A DNA stretch of 64,000 nt from Bacteroidota bacterium (GTDB taxonomy: Bacteria > Bacteroidota > Bacteroidia > 2-12-FULL-35-15), in assembly GCA_947504725.1 (NCBI GenBank), contig CANNHN010000002.1:372001-436000 (forward strand). Direction: 5' to 3'. The position numbers and the translations under genes were made by a program. Position 1 is the stretch's first letter; the number at the start of each line of letters is the position of its first letter. The notes under the pieces were generated by a model. That model made no database searches and was not told where the DNA came from. It saw only the letters and a list, made by a program, of their open reading frames with translations. Shown here one piece after another: positions 9,755 to 19,831 of this stretch.

Positions 9755-11071
9755 ATGATACCGGGAATGAAACATACGATTATTATGGTAATTTTTGCTC
9801 TTGCACCGTTTGCTGCAAAAGCGCAAGAAAGTCAAAATATAGAGCTATCAAAATTAGCCTCTGGAAATTTCACAGTTAACAAAGTGGTTGAGAATGGAAG
9901 CAACTTCAAATTTGAAGTAGCAGCTAAACAATGGCCGATTAGCTTTAAGAAAGAAGGAGAAAACTATACTGAAGTAGTAGTAAACAGAGCTGGAATTATT
10001 GAAGAAAAATATCAAGCCGATTTACCAGGGTATCCAGCTTATTTTAAATCAGATGCTAGTGAAATTGTTGTGTCGGCAATCGATAAAAAAATCTACTATT
10101 ATACTTATAGCATAAAAACGGGAGCAAGTATTAAATATATCTTCTGTGATTCTAAGGTTAAAAGTTATGCAGATGAAAAAAGTACTTTAGATGAGTACAG
10201 AACTAAAATTAAAGAGCTTCAAACAACTACTCGTACTCAGCGAATAGAAGAGAATAATGCTGCACAAGCTAAACAAGAAGAAGAGAATACTCTAAAAGGT
10301 AAAACAATCAAATCTATCAATGTTGTTCCTGTAACGAAACCTACAGTAGTTGGCTTGTTAAGCATTATTGCTATTGGAGTTGAATTTACTTTGGATAACG
10401 GAAAAGTTTTAAAAACAAAAAACTTAGGTGGATTCACTCCTTACACCGATTTTGAAACAGAGGTTAGTGGTGGCGATTTTGCTGGTGGCGATTTTAAAGT
10501 TGCGGATGATAGCAGAAAAATTCCTGGTGATAAAATTGAAGTTACGGTTTGGTCAAAGTATGATGCTAAAAAAATAAAAGGTAAATATACTTGTCCAGCA
10601 AATTACAAAACGGATATCAATTACAATTTTGCAGGAAATTCTGGAGCTTCTGGAAGAGGCGGCACTGTTGGTTATACAATTAATGGAAAAAACGGTACTG
10701 ATGGAAAGAGTATAAATGTTTCCGTAACAGCAATGCAATTGGGTGGTGAGCAAGTAAATAAAATTGTGATTACTGATGCTTATTCAGGAAGTGTTATTAC
10801 AGAAGCTAAAATGAATACAAATTTTACTTTGAACATAAATGCAAATGGTGGAAACGGTGGAAGCGGCTCTGTAGATTTTGGAAATGGTGGAAGTGGAGGA
10901 GATGCTGGTAATGGAGGTAACGTTGTGGTTTCCGGAAGTGGTGCTTCGTCTTTGAAAATTTCTGTGACGAATAATGGTGGAACTGGCGGGGTAGGTGGAA
11001 AAGCAAAAACACAATCCTATTCTCCTGGAACGAACGGAAGAAATGGTAGTAAAGGAATATTCAGTAAGTAA
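9755..11071 (+). CDS. Secreted protein of unknown function with glycine-rich C-terminal repeat region
   Basis: Signal peptide; C-terminus NANGGNGGSGSVDFGNGGSGGDAGNGGNVVVSGSG... Confidence 0.7.
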   Translation: MIPGMKHTIIMVIFALAPFAAKAQESQNIELSKLASGNFTVNKVVENGSNFKFEVAAKQWPISFKKEGENYTEVVVNRAGIIEEKYQADLPGYPAYFKSDASEIVVSAIDKKIYYYTYSIKTGASIKYIFCDSKVKSYADEKSTLDEYRTKIKELQTTTRTQRIEENNAAQAKQEEENTLKGKTIKSINVVPVTKPTVVGLLSIIAIGVEFTLDNGKVLKTKNLGGFTPYTDFETEVSGGDFAGGDFKVADDSRKIPGDKIEVTVWSKYDAKKIKGKYTCPANYKTDINYNFAGNSGASGRGGTVGYTINGKNGTDGKSINVSVTAMQLGGEQVNKIVITDAYSGSVITEAKMNTNFTLNINANGGNGGSGSVDFGNGGSGGDAGNGGNVVVSGSGASSLKISVTNNGGTGGVGGKAKTQSYSPGTNGRNGSKGIFSK

Positions 11072-11119
11072 ATAAATCAATACAATTAAATAGTTAACAA
11101 AAAACAAAAACAGATTACT

Positions 11120-12286
11120 ATGAAAAAAATGAAAATGATTCTAACAGTAGCATTGCTATTTGTTTATGGATTCCAAATGAATGCGCAAATAAAAGGAAAC
11201 TTTGATGCCTTTAATACTGAAAAAGATGAATTAGGCATTACTGGACAATATTTCGGGAAAGTAGATAAAAAATCATTCGGCTTTAGATTTGTGAAAGAAG
11301 CAGATGGAAAAATTGTAAATGAATTACATTATTTCGAAAAAAAGAAAAGTGCTGAGCCACAACTTAAATTATCAATGAAAGAAAGCTATTACAGCAAAAA
11401 CAAAGTAAAACTTTTTTATGCATGGGTTACATCAAGTGCTGCAGGATATGTAGAAGTTATAGAAGTTGAACCAGGAATTTTAGCACAAATCTCTCAATCT
11501 TCTGAAAGCGCTAATGGTGGTCCAGCTACTTTAGATGCTAAAAGAAAAGTGGTTGATGTTATGGCAAAAGACCAAGCGAAATTAGAGGCTTGGGATGTTG
11601 AAACGGCACAAGCAAAAGTGGATATGATTATCGCGTCATTAAACACTGAAAAATTAGAGAAAGAAAAAGCAGAATGGATGAAAAATGAAGCCTATGCAAA
11701 AAACGTGGATAAAGTAGTTTTTGCTGCACAATGGTACCACCTTCAAAAACAAGGTTACCCAGACAAGCTTGCAGTAAGTGGTGCAGACTTCAAAACTGAA
11801 TTGGACATGGCAGGAAACATGAATTTCATGGGATTCTTCAGCGTTCCTCCAAGTGTTAAATATCCAGGTCAACAAATCAACATTGAGTACGAAATGGGTG
11901 GCAAAAAAACAAACAGAGAAACATTAAGAAAAAAATCTGCTGCTTGGAGCAACATGGTGCCAATCATTGAAACTAAAAAATTCGAATACCGTCAATCACC
12001 TACAAGAGCTATTCGTGAATACAACCAATACCAAAGTCAATTTGTTCAAGATTATGCAGCTATTCAGTGTTTATATGATAACAAAGACAAATTAAAAGTT
12101 GGACAAACGTATGATTTTACAGTAAGAATTTATGCTCACCGCGATGGCGAAAACGGAGCTGTACTTGCTGAAGGAACTGTTAAATTAAAATACACTGAAA
12201 AAGCGAAAATTGCTTTCGAAGGAGATCCAACAAAACCACAAGAAAAAGGCATTTTTGCAACATTTGAAGATTTCTTAAACGAATAA
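11120..12286 (+). CDS. Secreted hypothetical protein
   Basis: MKKMKMILTVALLFVYGFQMNAQ signal peptide, long ORF. Confidence 0.6.
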   Translation: MKKMKMILTVALLFVYGFQMNAQIKGNFDAFNTEKDELGITGQYFGKVDKKSFGFRFVKEADGKIVNELHYFEKKKSAEPQLKLSMKESYYSKNKVKLFYAWVTSSAAGYVEVIEVEPGILAQISQSSESANGGPATLDAKRKVVDVMAKDQAKLEAWDVETAQAKVDMIIASLNTEKLEKEKAEWMKNEAYAKNVDKVVFAAQWYHLQKQGYPDKLAVSGADFKTELDMAGNMNFMGFFSVPPSVKYPGQQINIEYEMGGKKTNRETLRKKSAAWSNMVPIIETKKFEYRQSPTRAIREYNQYQSQFVQDYAAIQCLYDNKDKLKVGQTYDFTVRIYAHRDGENGAVLAEGTVKLKYTEKAKIAFEGDPTKPQEKGIFATFEDFLNE

Positions 12287-12342
12287 TAACATTATGTAAT
12301 TCAAATACTCTCTTTGCATTTTATGCAAGTTGAATTATATTA

Positions 12343-12374
12343 AAAATCCCCGCTGAATAGGCGGGGATTTTTTT
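12343..12374 (+). terminator. Rho-independent terminator
   Basis: AAAATCCCCGC-ctgaatag-GCGGGGATTTTTTT. Confidence 0.85.
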
Positions 12375-12465
12375 AATTTAACTTGACGGTTAACTGATTT
12401 AACTTTTCGATATGCTGGCTTTATTTGAAAAGACGCAGCAGTGAGTATAATCTGTTTCTTTCCTG

Positions 12466-13293
12466 TTATTTTTTTGTTATTTTGGTCCGTTGAACGACTT
12501 GTCCTTTAGTATTACTTAGTAAAAGGAAATATAAACCCGTTGGCTGGTTTGTTACATCAAAAGAGTTAGTGTTTTGCTTCTCAAGAATTATTTTTCCTGT
12601 TATATCAGTTAAAAGCACATTGTAATTGTTCGATAGATAAACAGTTTCTGTGGTGGGGTTAGGATAAACCGAAATATTATTTGTAAAAGACTCTTCAGGT
12701 GTCCCACTTGTTGGAGAAAGCACTAGAGAAAAATCATCTAGGCCAAACCAAAAATCACCATTGGTTGTAGGTTCAATCGTTAAATAGTTTCCTCCAATCG
12801 AAGCGGTAAACGATGCGGAGTAAAGTGTGTACGCAACGGTAGAGCCAAGTGGCACATTTACAGCTAAAGATCCGAAGTTGTTGGCTATATTTGAAATACC
12901 TACAGATAAAGATTCAGCAGCAACAGGATTTGAATTAGCCGCGTAAAATGTTAGATCATACGTTTGGCCTGCGACAATTGGAGTGGAAAGTCCAAAGCTG
13001 ATAGATTCAAACATACTAGGACCACTCAACCCAGCCATCACAATATGTGTGGTACCTGAGTTGGCTCCTCCTGCATAACAAAGTGAACTTACTCCAATGT
13101 CAATTCCATCAGTAGTTCCTCCATAGAAGGCGGTAATATTTGATAAACTCGAGGTAACAAATGATGCAGGCTCATTTGTATAACAGCCTGTAGCAAGTGC
13201 GTTAATCTCGAAACCAGGATTAAGAATAAGATTTTGAGCAATTGCACTGTTTGACATAATTGCAATTACAGTAATTAGTAATGTTTTTTTCAT
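12466..13293 (-). CDS. T9SS type A sorting-domain-containing secreted protein
   Basis: C-terminal YPNPTTETVYLSNNYNVLLTDITGKIILEKQ...GLYFLLLSNTKGQVVQRTKITKK. Confidence 0.88.
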   Translation of the reverse strand: MKKTLLITVIAIMSNSAIAQNLILNPGFEINALATGCYTNEPASFVTSSLSNITAFYGGTTDGIDIGVSSLCYAGGANSGTTHIVMAGLSGPSMFESISFGLSTPIVAGQTYDLTFYAANSNPVAAESLSVGISNIANNFGSLAVNVPLGSTVAYTLYSASFTASIGGNYLTIEPTTNGDFWFGLDDFSLVLSPTSGTPEESFTNNISVYPNPTTETVYLSNNYNVLLTDITGKIILEKQNTNSFDVTNQPTGLYFLLLSNTKGQVVQRTKITKK

Positions 13294-13405
13294 GATTTTA
13301 GTATTGTTTATAGTTTACGAAGTTAATTATTATTAAAGAAGGCCGTACGGTTACCGCAAGCACAACATGTCATCCATCCCGAGGAGTACTCGATATTTTC
13401 GTTTA

Positions 13406-16400
13406 TTATACGCGCACACCAATCACCAACATATCATCAACTTGCTGCAACACACCTCTCCATTCTTCTATAGAACGGTCTAATGCAATTTGTTGTTGCT
13501 CCATCGACATGCTGCTCAAATTCATCAACATGGTTTTGAATTGTGCTAGTTTAAATTTCTTGCCATCCGGACCACCAAACTGATCAGCATACCCATCAGA
13601 GAAAATATAAATGGTGTCGCCTTTTTGTAATGGAACTGTGTGGTTTGTGTAGTTTTGAATTTGACCTTCGGTGTAACTTCCAATCGCAATGTTATCGGCT
13701 TTTATTTCAATCAATTCTTTTCCGCGTACAATAAATAGTGGGTTGTATGCTCCAGCATATTGCAATTCCATTGTTTTGAAATTAACTGTACACAATGCAA
13801 CGTCCATTCCATCACGCAATCTTGTATCTTCAGAAGTTTGATTTAATGTTTCGCTTACACCTTTGTTTAGTTTATCTAAAAACTTCGCAGGGATAATAAC
13901 TTTGCTTTCGTTTAATGCTTGCGTTAAAATGTTTGCACCCACAATACTCATGAATGCTCCTGGAACACCATGACCAGTACAATCAACAGCAGCAAACATA
14001 ATTTCATCTCCTCGTTTATCCAACCAATAAAAATCTCCACTCACAATATCTTTTGGTTTGGAGAATACAAATGAATTCTGGAAATAAGTTTTGATTACAT
14101 TTTCAGGTGGAAGAATTGCTTCTTGAATTCGTTTTGCGTAACGAATACTGTCTGTTATATCTTTGTTCTTTTCAGCAAGTTCTGCATTTTTAATTGCTAG
14201 CTCTTCTGTTCTTTCTTCAACTTTATCTTCTAATAATTTTTTCGCAACTTTTAATTTGCGTGTTCGCATTTTATCAAACACATACAATCCGAAAATTGCG
14301 AATAGGAATACCAAGACATAAAACACAGCAGTCTGCCAAAATGGTGGCGAGATATAAAATTTATATTCAGTTGCTCTGATGTTTCCGGTTCCATCGTTGT
14401 TAAATGCGCGAACTAAAAAGGTATAGGTTCCAGGAGGCAAGTTGGTATAAACAGCTTCATTTGCCGTTGTGAAGCCTGGTAACCAATCTTTATCAAATCC
14501 TTCGAGTTTGTACTGGTATTTTACTTTTTCAGGATTGTTTAAACTTACTCCCACAAAATTAAAAGTCAAATGATTTTCGTTGTATTTAAAATGCGCATCA
14601 TCTGGAAATTCAAAATCTTTCATAAACAATTTTAACCCAGTTATGAACGTAACCGGTTCAGTCGTATTTGGCTTATCTTCTTTTGGAGAATATCTTACAG
14701 CACCCATAATGCTTCCGTACCATAAGTTTCCTTCGGCATCCAAACAAACGGCATTTGGATTTGTCTCCACACCTAAAAATCCTTCTGCTTTTCCATAATG
14801 AATAAATGAAGAAGTTTTCTCTTCAAAACGGTCAATTCCTCTGCTGCTTCCAATCCAAATATGATTTTCTTTATCACAAATGATTGAGTAAGGAGAATCT
14901 GTTGTTAAACCTTCTTTTACTGTGAAATTGGTAAATACTTTTCCATCGTATTTGTACAAGCCTCCGCCATAAGCGGCAAACCACAAATTGTGATTTTTAT
15001 CTTCGTTGATACATAAAATAAATCGGTGACGCATTCCATCTTCTTCGTCAAACGATTTAAAACTTGAACCATTATACATTGATAAACTTCCGCCCAATGC
15101 TCCAAACCATAAATTGTTTTTCGAGTCTTTAAAAATTCGATATACGTTGTTTCCTCCTAATCCATCAGCTACAGAATAGGTTCTAAATTTTTTTGCAACA
15201 GGATCAAATTTGGAAGCACCTTCTTTTGTTCCGAACCATAAATTTCCTTCTTTATCATCACAGATTGCGTAAACCATATCGCCCGCTAATCCATCTGAAG
15301 TTGAATACGATTCAAATCGGTTGGATGATTTATTGAATTTGCATACACCTCCGAAACCCGTTCCAAACCATAAGTTTCCGTCTTTGTCTTCAAACGAAGA
15401 AAGAATGACATTGCTTGGTAATCCATCTTTTGTTGCATAATTTTGGATGGTGTGATTTTCTTTTTTGTTGATCGCAGAATAAGTAAAACTAATTTTAGAA
15501 ATTCCATCGTTAGTCCCCAACCAAATATTTCCATCTTTATCACACAAGGTTGTCCAAACCAAATTGTTTACAATCGCATCACCTTCATCATAAATTTGAA
15601 AACGTTCGCCACGGTATTGGTTTAATCCTATATCAGTTCCAATCCAAACAGCGCCTTCGCGATCTTGAAAAATGGTATTTACATTAAAATAATTTAATCC
15701 TTGCTTGGTATTATAATTATAAATGATGGCTTTAGAAAGAGCTTCTGTTCTTTCTTTTGAAAGATAAGGAGTAATTTTTGTCGCTCCACCTCCTGTTGTT
15801 CCAATCCAAACATTATGTGTTTTGTCTTCAAAAATAGTATTGATAAAATCAGATCCTATTCCATTACTAATATCAAAACGATTTCCTAATCCTTCAATTG
15901 TTTTAGCTGGTAATTTCACATTAAAATCATCTTTCACTATAAGAGCCATTGCCCCAGCATCAGCTGAGCCCACCCAAATTTCGTTGTAGTTGACCAATGC
16001 CAGTGTTGTAATTCTGTTACTGTGCAAGCCGTTTCCTGTATTCAAAATACTATAAGAAGAGGTAGAAGTTAAATTTGCTTTTGCATCATAAATAGTAATT
16101 CCAATATCGGTTGCAATCCAAACATTTCCTTTTTGATCTAAACAAATATCATAAACGTTATCACTACTCAGTCCGTCTTTTTTATTTATGGAAATCATAG
16201 TTTTGTTTGTCGGGTCGTAAACAAAAATTCCAGCTCCTTCGGTTGAAACCCAAAAACGTTGACTTGCATCTTGAATGATTGCAGTTACTGTTTTAAAACG
16301 GGTGTATTCTTCAAGATTTAAATTTTCAATTTTTTTAGTTTTGTTATTGTACATCGATACTCCTCCTGCCCAATGTCCCAACCAGATATTTCCCTTTTTA

Positions 16401-16681
16401 TCTTTATACATCGCTGTTACCCAATCTTCAGCTAATGAATCTTTTCGAGAGAATGTTTTAAATTCATGACCATTGTATTTGGTCAATCCCGAAAGGGTTC
16501 CAATCCACAAATTTCCATCGTCATCCTGCGCTAAGTCTTGTACTTGCGATTGCGACAACCCTTGCTCAACACCATAATAAATAAAACTGGTAGTTTGTGC
16601 AGAAAGTGTGCTGACAAAAAATATCAAGCATTGAAGAAGCAATGCAGAATATATAGAGTGATTTATTTTCATCGTTGCCAT
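13406..16681 (-). CDS. Two-component-type beta-propeller/Y_Y_Y sensor with C-terminal SpoIIE/PP2C phosphatase domain
   Basis: Repeated DxxGNLWxGT propeller motifs; YKLEGFDKDWLPGF; IVSGDFYWLDKRGDEIMFAAVDCTGHGVPGAFMSIVG. Confidence 0.9.
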   Translation of the reverse strand: MATMKINHSIYSALLLQCLIFFVSTLSAQTTSFIYYGVEQGLSQSQVQDLAQDDDGNLWIGTLSGLTKYNGHEFKTFSRKDSLAEDWVTAMYKDKKGNIWLGHWAGGVSMYNNKTKKIENLNLEEYTRFKTVTAIIQDASQRFWVSTEGAGIFVYDPTNKTMISINKKDGLSSDNVYDICLDQKGNVWIATDIGITIYDAKANLTSTSSYSILNTGNGLHSNRITTLALVNYNEIWVGSADAGAMALIVKDDFNVKLPAKTIEGLGNRFDISNGIGSDFINTIFEDKTHNVWIGTTGGGATKITPYLSKERTEALSKAIIYNYNTKQGLNYFNVNTIFQDREGAVWIGTDIGLNQYRGERFQIYDEGDAIVNNLVWTTLCDKDGNIWLGTNDGISKISFTYSAINKKENHTIQNYATKDGLPSNVILSSFEDKDGNLWFGTGFGGVCKFNKSSNRFESYSTSDGLAGDMVYAICDDKEGNLWFGTKEGASKFDPVAKKFRTYSVADGLGGNNVYRIFKDSKNNLWFGALGGSLSMYNGSSFKSFDEEDGMRHRFILCINEDKNHNLWFAAYGGGLYKYDGKVFTNFTVKEGLTTDSPYSIICDKENHIWIGSSRGIDRFEEKTSSFIHYGKAEGFLGVETNPNAVCLDAEGNLWYGSIMGAVRYSPKEDKPNTTEPVTFITGLKLFMKDFEFPDDAHFKYNENHLTFNFVGVSLNNPEKVKYQYKLEGFDKDWLPGFTTANEAVYTNLPPGTYTFLVRAFNNDGTGNIRATEYKFYISPPFWQTAVFYVLVFLFAIFGLYVFDKMRTRKLKVAKKLLEDKVEERTEELAIKNAELAEKNKDITDSIRYAKRIQEAILPPENVIKTYFQNSFVFSKPKDIVSGDFYWLDKRGDEIMFAAVDCTGHGVPGAFMSIVGANILTQALNESKVIIPAKFLDKLNKGVSETLNQTSEDTRLRDGMDVALCTVNFKTMELQYAGAYNPLFIVRGKELIEIKADNIAIGSYTEGQIQNYTNHTVPLQKGDTIYIFSDGYADQFGGPDGKKFKLAQFKTMLMNLSSMSMEQQQIALDRSIEEWRGVLQQVDDMLVIGVRV

Positions 16682-18033
16682 TATTTGTTTTGATAAGCTG
16701 AGAAAAATGCAATTTCTTTGTTGTAAACTAATTCGTCAATTTCAATATCATTTTTGTAGCAGTAAACAGTACCCCAGAAATAAGTTTCTTTTCTGTACGT
16801 ATCCATTTTTTTACCTTGCGTAACAGTTGTATTGCGAGTTGTTTTCACCATTCCTTCATCTACAGAAACAGCAAAGTTCGGACTCTCTTTTTGTTTGTAC
16901 CCTTTTACATCGGGCAATGTTTTTTGATTGCTTATTCTTACGGAGCGCTCAGCAAATGCAGCCGCTTCAACCAGTTTTCGTATTTCGTTATTTTTCTGTT
17001 GTTGATTAGCAAGCAATTCTTTTTTCTTTAATTTTTGTTCTTCTCGAAGTTTATCTGATTTTGCTTTTACATCGGCTTCGCTTCGCATTTGAGCAATAAC
17101 AGTATTGGTTTTTGCAACTTCTTTTTGTTTGCTATAAGCTTTTTGTTTTGCGACACGTTCGTTTTCAGCAACCATTTTTAAAAGGTCGTTTTCATAATTT
17201 GATTTTATTTCTTTGTTCTTTTTTGCCATTAAATTTTTTGCTTCTTTTTCACGTTGCAATCGAATCGCTTCGGTTTCCATCGATTGGTCAACTGGGACTT
17301 CTTTGTTGTTTCCTGCTTCTTTTAATCGAGCCAGTTCAGCCGCTCTTTCTTTGGCCTCAGCTATTAAACGTGCATCGTATGCAGCTTTTGCAATTGCATC
17401 TAATTTTATTTTTTCTTCAGCATCTTTTTTTGCTTTTTCAGCAGCTAATATTTTATCCTTTTCTGCTTTTTCTTTCGCAGCTTTTTCAGCAAGTATTCTG
17501 TTTATTTCTTCTTGAGATATTAATAGATCTTTAGTAAATTGAGCCAAATACGCTTCATCATCCATAAAGCCCTTTTTCCCATCATAAATTACTTTATTAA
17601 ATGGGTTTTTGTATTTGCTTATTCGAACAGAAGTATTTGTAGTTTCAAAAAATGGAACCTCTGTTACATAGAGTGGAAAAATGTTGTTTTTTTCTTTTGG
17701 TAATTTGCTTGTGTAAACCATCAAATGCATATCAACACAACCAGGATATGAAAATGCAATTTTATAATCGACTCCAAAGACTAATGAAAATGAAAATTTT
17801 CCATTTTTTCCTGTCTTTATTTTCTCCTGTTCAATTGTTCCATTGCGAAAGACAATTACTGTGGCGCCAGAAAGCGTTTTGCCATCTTTTGTGGTTTTTC
17901 CTTCAAATTCAAGCATCCCGGGCGCTTGTGCCGAAGCAAAGTTTGTACTTAAAGCAAAAAACGAGAACAGCAAGACCACCCCAATAAAGTGAGCTTTAAG
18001 TTTGTCGATAAAATTTGCAAATAAAACGGGCAT
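16681..18033 (-). CDS. Hypothetical secreted protein with carboxypeptidase-regulatory-like N-terminus and long Ala/Lys/Glu coiled coil
   Basis: FEGKTTKDGKTLSGATVIVFRNG; EKAAKEKAEKDKILAAEKAKKDAEEKIKL... Confidence 0.7.
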   Translation of the reverse strand: MPVLFANFIDKLKAHFIGVVLLFSFFALSTNFASAQAPGMLEFEGKTTKDGKTLSGATVIVFRNGTIEQEKIKTGKNGKFSFSLVFGVDYKIAFSYPGCVDMHLMVYTSKLPKEKNNIFPLYVTEVPFFETTNTSVRISKYKNPFNKVIYDGKKGFMDDEAYLAQFTKDLLISQEEINRILAEKAAKEKAEKDKILAAEKAKKDAEEKIKLDAIAKAAYDARLIAEAKERAAELARLKEAGNNKEVPVDQSMETEAIRLQREKEAKNLMAKKNKEIKSNYENDLLKMVAENERVAKQKAYSKQKEVAKTNTVIAQMRSEADVKAKSDKLREEQKLKKKELLANQQQKNNEIRKLVEAAAFAERSVRISNQKTLPDVKGYKQKESPNFAVSVDEGMVKTTRNTTVTQGKKMDTYRKETYFWGTVYCYKNDIEIDELVYNKEIAFFSAYQNK

Positions 18034-18101
18034 AAGGGTTCTTTTATCCGATAACGAAAGTACGGATAATTATACGATTTTTCAAAGGCGATTCAACAAT
18101 A

Positions 18102-18533
18102 ATGAACAATGTTTTATTAGGTTTGTTAGCTGATAGTATACTGTTTATGGAAAACCGAACTAATCAATTAAAAAGCATTCGACCAGAAATTTCGATAGCA
18201 ATTGGCAACGTCTCTGCTAACGAACTTTTCCAGATGCAAACACTCCGTCCGATACTTAAATTTCAGAATGAGCTAATTCTTGCTGCGTTTAAAAATTATT
18301 TGGGCGATGTGCGGATTTCTTTCCACGAGATGACAGATGAAAAGAAAGACGATTGCATTCATCAGACGATTAAAAAAAATTTGGCTTTAAAATGTGTCAT
18401 GCTAGGATTCATCATAGGTCACTTTACCAGCGATGAACTGGTTTTCTATAGTCAGCAGAAATCTGAATTCAATAAACGGATGGTAGAATTGTTGATAAAG
18501 CGGATTTCAGATCAAAAAGAAAAACTATTCTAG
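18102..18533 (+). CDS. Hypothetical protein
   Basis: ORF only. Confidence 0.5.
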   Translation: MNNVLLGLLADSILFMENRTNQLKSIRPEISIAIGNVSANELFQMQTLRPILKFQNELILAAFKNYLGDVRISFHEMTDEKKDDCIHQTIKKNLALKCVMLGFIIGHFTSDELVFYSQQKSEFNKRMVELLIKRISDQKEKLF

Positions 18534-19115
18534 TGGAATGTTTAACCGTTTATAAATAGCATCCCGTTTTAATTCACGCACTTCATTGGGCTGCATTTTT
18601 TCTAAACGAATGTCTTCAATAGCAATTCGGATTAATCGTAAGCATGGAAACCCAACACCTGCAGTCATTTTACGAACCTGATGAAATTTTCCTTCAGTTA
18701 ATGTTAATTCAATCCAGGATGTTGGTAACGACTCGCTGATTGGATGTCCACGAGGCGGAAGATTCTCCGGTTTTTTAACTTGTTTTGCTTTACATGTTTT
18801 TGTTAAGTAAGGACCCGCATCCAAAGCAATAGTAATACCCGCTTCTAATTGTTTGATAGCATCGTTGGTAACGATTCCCTGCAATTGCACCAAATAAACA
18901 CGTTTATGTTCGAACTCTGGTTTTAAAAGTCGGTAGTTTAAATTTTTATCGTTTGTTAAAATCAAAAGCCCTTCGCTGTTTTCATCCAAACGTCCCAATG
19001 GATATACATCTTTCGGAAATGTAAATCCCAGTTCGCCCAAACACTTTTTCTTTTTATGAGAAGAAGTGAATTGCGAAATCATTTTATACGGTTTGTAAAT
19101 GATGTAATAGTTCAC
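18525..19115 (-). CDS. RsuA/RluE-family pseudouridine synthase
   Basis: YIIYKPYKMISQF, YPLGRLDENSEGLLILTND, LTEGKFHQVRKMTAGVGFPCLRLIR. Confidence 0.9.
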   Translation of the reverse strand: MNYYIIYKPYKMISQFTSSHKKKKCLGELGFTFPKDVYPLGRLDENSEGLLILTNDKNLNYRLLKPEFEHKRVYLVQLQGIVTNDAIKQLEAGITIALDAGPYLTKTCKAKQVKKPENLPPRGHPISESLPTSWIELTLTEGKFHQVRKMTAGVGFPCLRLIRIAIEDIRLEKMQPNEVRELKRDAIYKRLNIPLE

Positions 19116-19132
19116 AAGACAAAAGTAGCAAT

Positions 19133-19831
19133 TTACTTTTTAAAGATGGAATCTGGAATCCCTTTGTTTATTTGGTAATTGGTAAGTATAATAAAAATCT
19201 GACCTTTTTTGTTGTCCTTCGTTTTATCCTCCTCTTTTGGTTTGTTATTTATATCGGCAGCAACACTTTTAGGAATTTTAAATTTTTTCACATCTACTGT
19301 AAATGTCATTTTATCAGGTAGGCCGAAAGCAATTTGTGTTCCATACACATACTCCGTAAGAATGGTTCCGTTTGATTTTGTAGTGAGTTGTGATTTTAAG
19401 ATAATGTTTTGTTTGGTGTCCACCCACAATTTCCCTAAAATCAAATCGCTTGTGTCTGCATTTGGAATAATGTTGATGATTATAGCCTGGGTTGTTCCAA
19501 TCATCTCTTTTCCTTGAATGATGGTGGAAAAGGAGTTTGTATCTGCCAGCATTTTGGATGCTTGGTCAAATCCCTGTCGCGGAACAATCGCAATGCTTTT
19601 GGATTCGACTTTAAATTTATCTTTTTGTTTAGAATACACTTTTGCATCAATTGGCATCATTCGAATAAATGGCATGTCTACTTTTACATGAATATTTACA
19701 GAATAATCTTTTGCCTTCTGAATTTTTGAATACACTTTATTTAAAATGGCATTGGCGTTTTCCTGCGCAGAAATTGACGAAGCAGAGAGGAAAAAGATGA
19801 ACAGAAGAAATGTACGTGTAACTGGGCTCAT
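19133..19831 (-). CDS. LolA-like outer-membrane lipoprotein-sorting/hypothetical secreted protein
   Basis: Signal peptide; ILNKVYSKIQKAKDYSVNIHVKVD; overlaps upstream ABC permease gene. Confidence 0.55.
   Translation of the reverse strand: MSPVTRTFLLFIFFLSASSISAQENANAILNKVYSKIQKAKDYSVNIHVKVDMPFIRMMPIDAKVYSKQKDKFKVESKSIAIVPRQGFDQASKMLADTNSFSTIIQGKEMIGTTQAIIINIIPNADTSDLILGKLWVDTKQNIILKSQLTTKSNGTILTEYVYGTQIAFGLPDKMTFTVDVKKFKIPKSVAADINNKPKEEDKTKDNKKGQIFIILTNYQINKGIPDSIFKK

Noticed and set aside
10784-11107. Antisense ORFs (10784-11107, 10824-11012) opposite the glycine-rich gene
   Set aside because: Ser/Thr/His-rich translations are the mirror of Gly-rich GGN codons; no independent coding support.
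16816-17987. Plus-strand ORFs opposite the coiled-coil gene (16816-17534, 17652-17987)
   Set aside because: Leu/Phe-rich antisense shadow of Lys/Glu/Ala codons; no recognisable domain.
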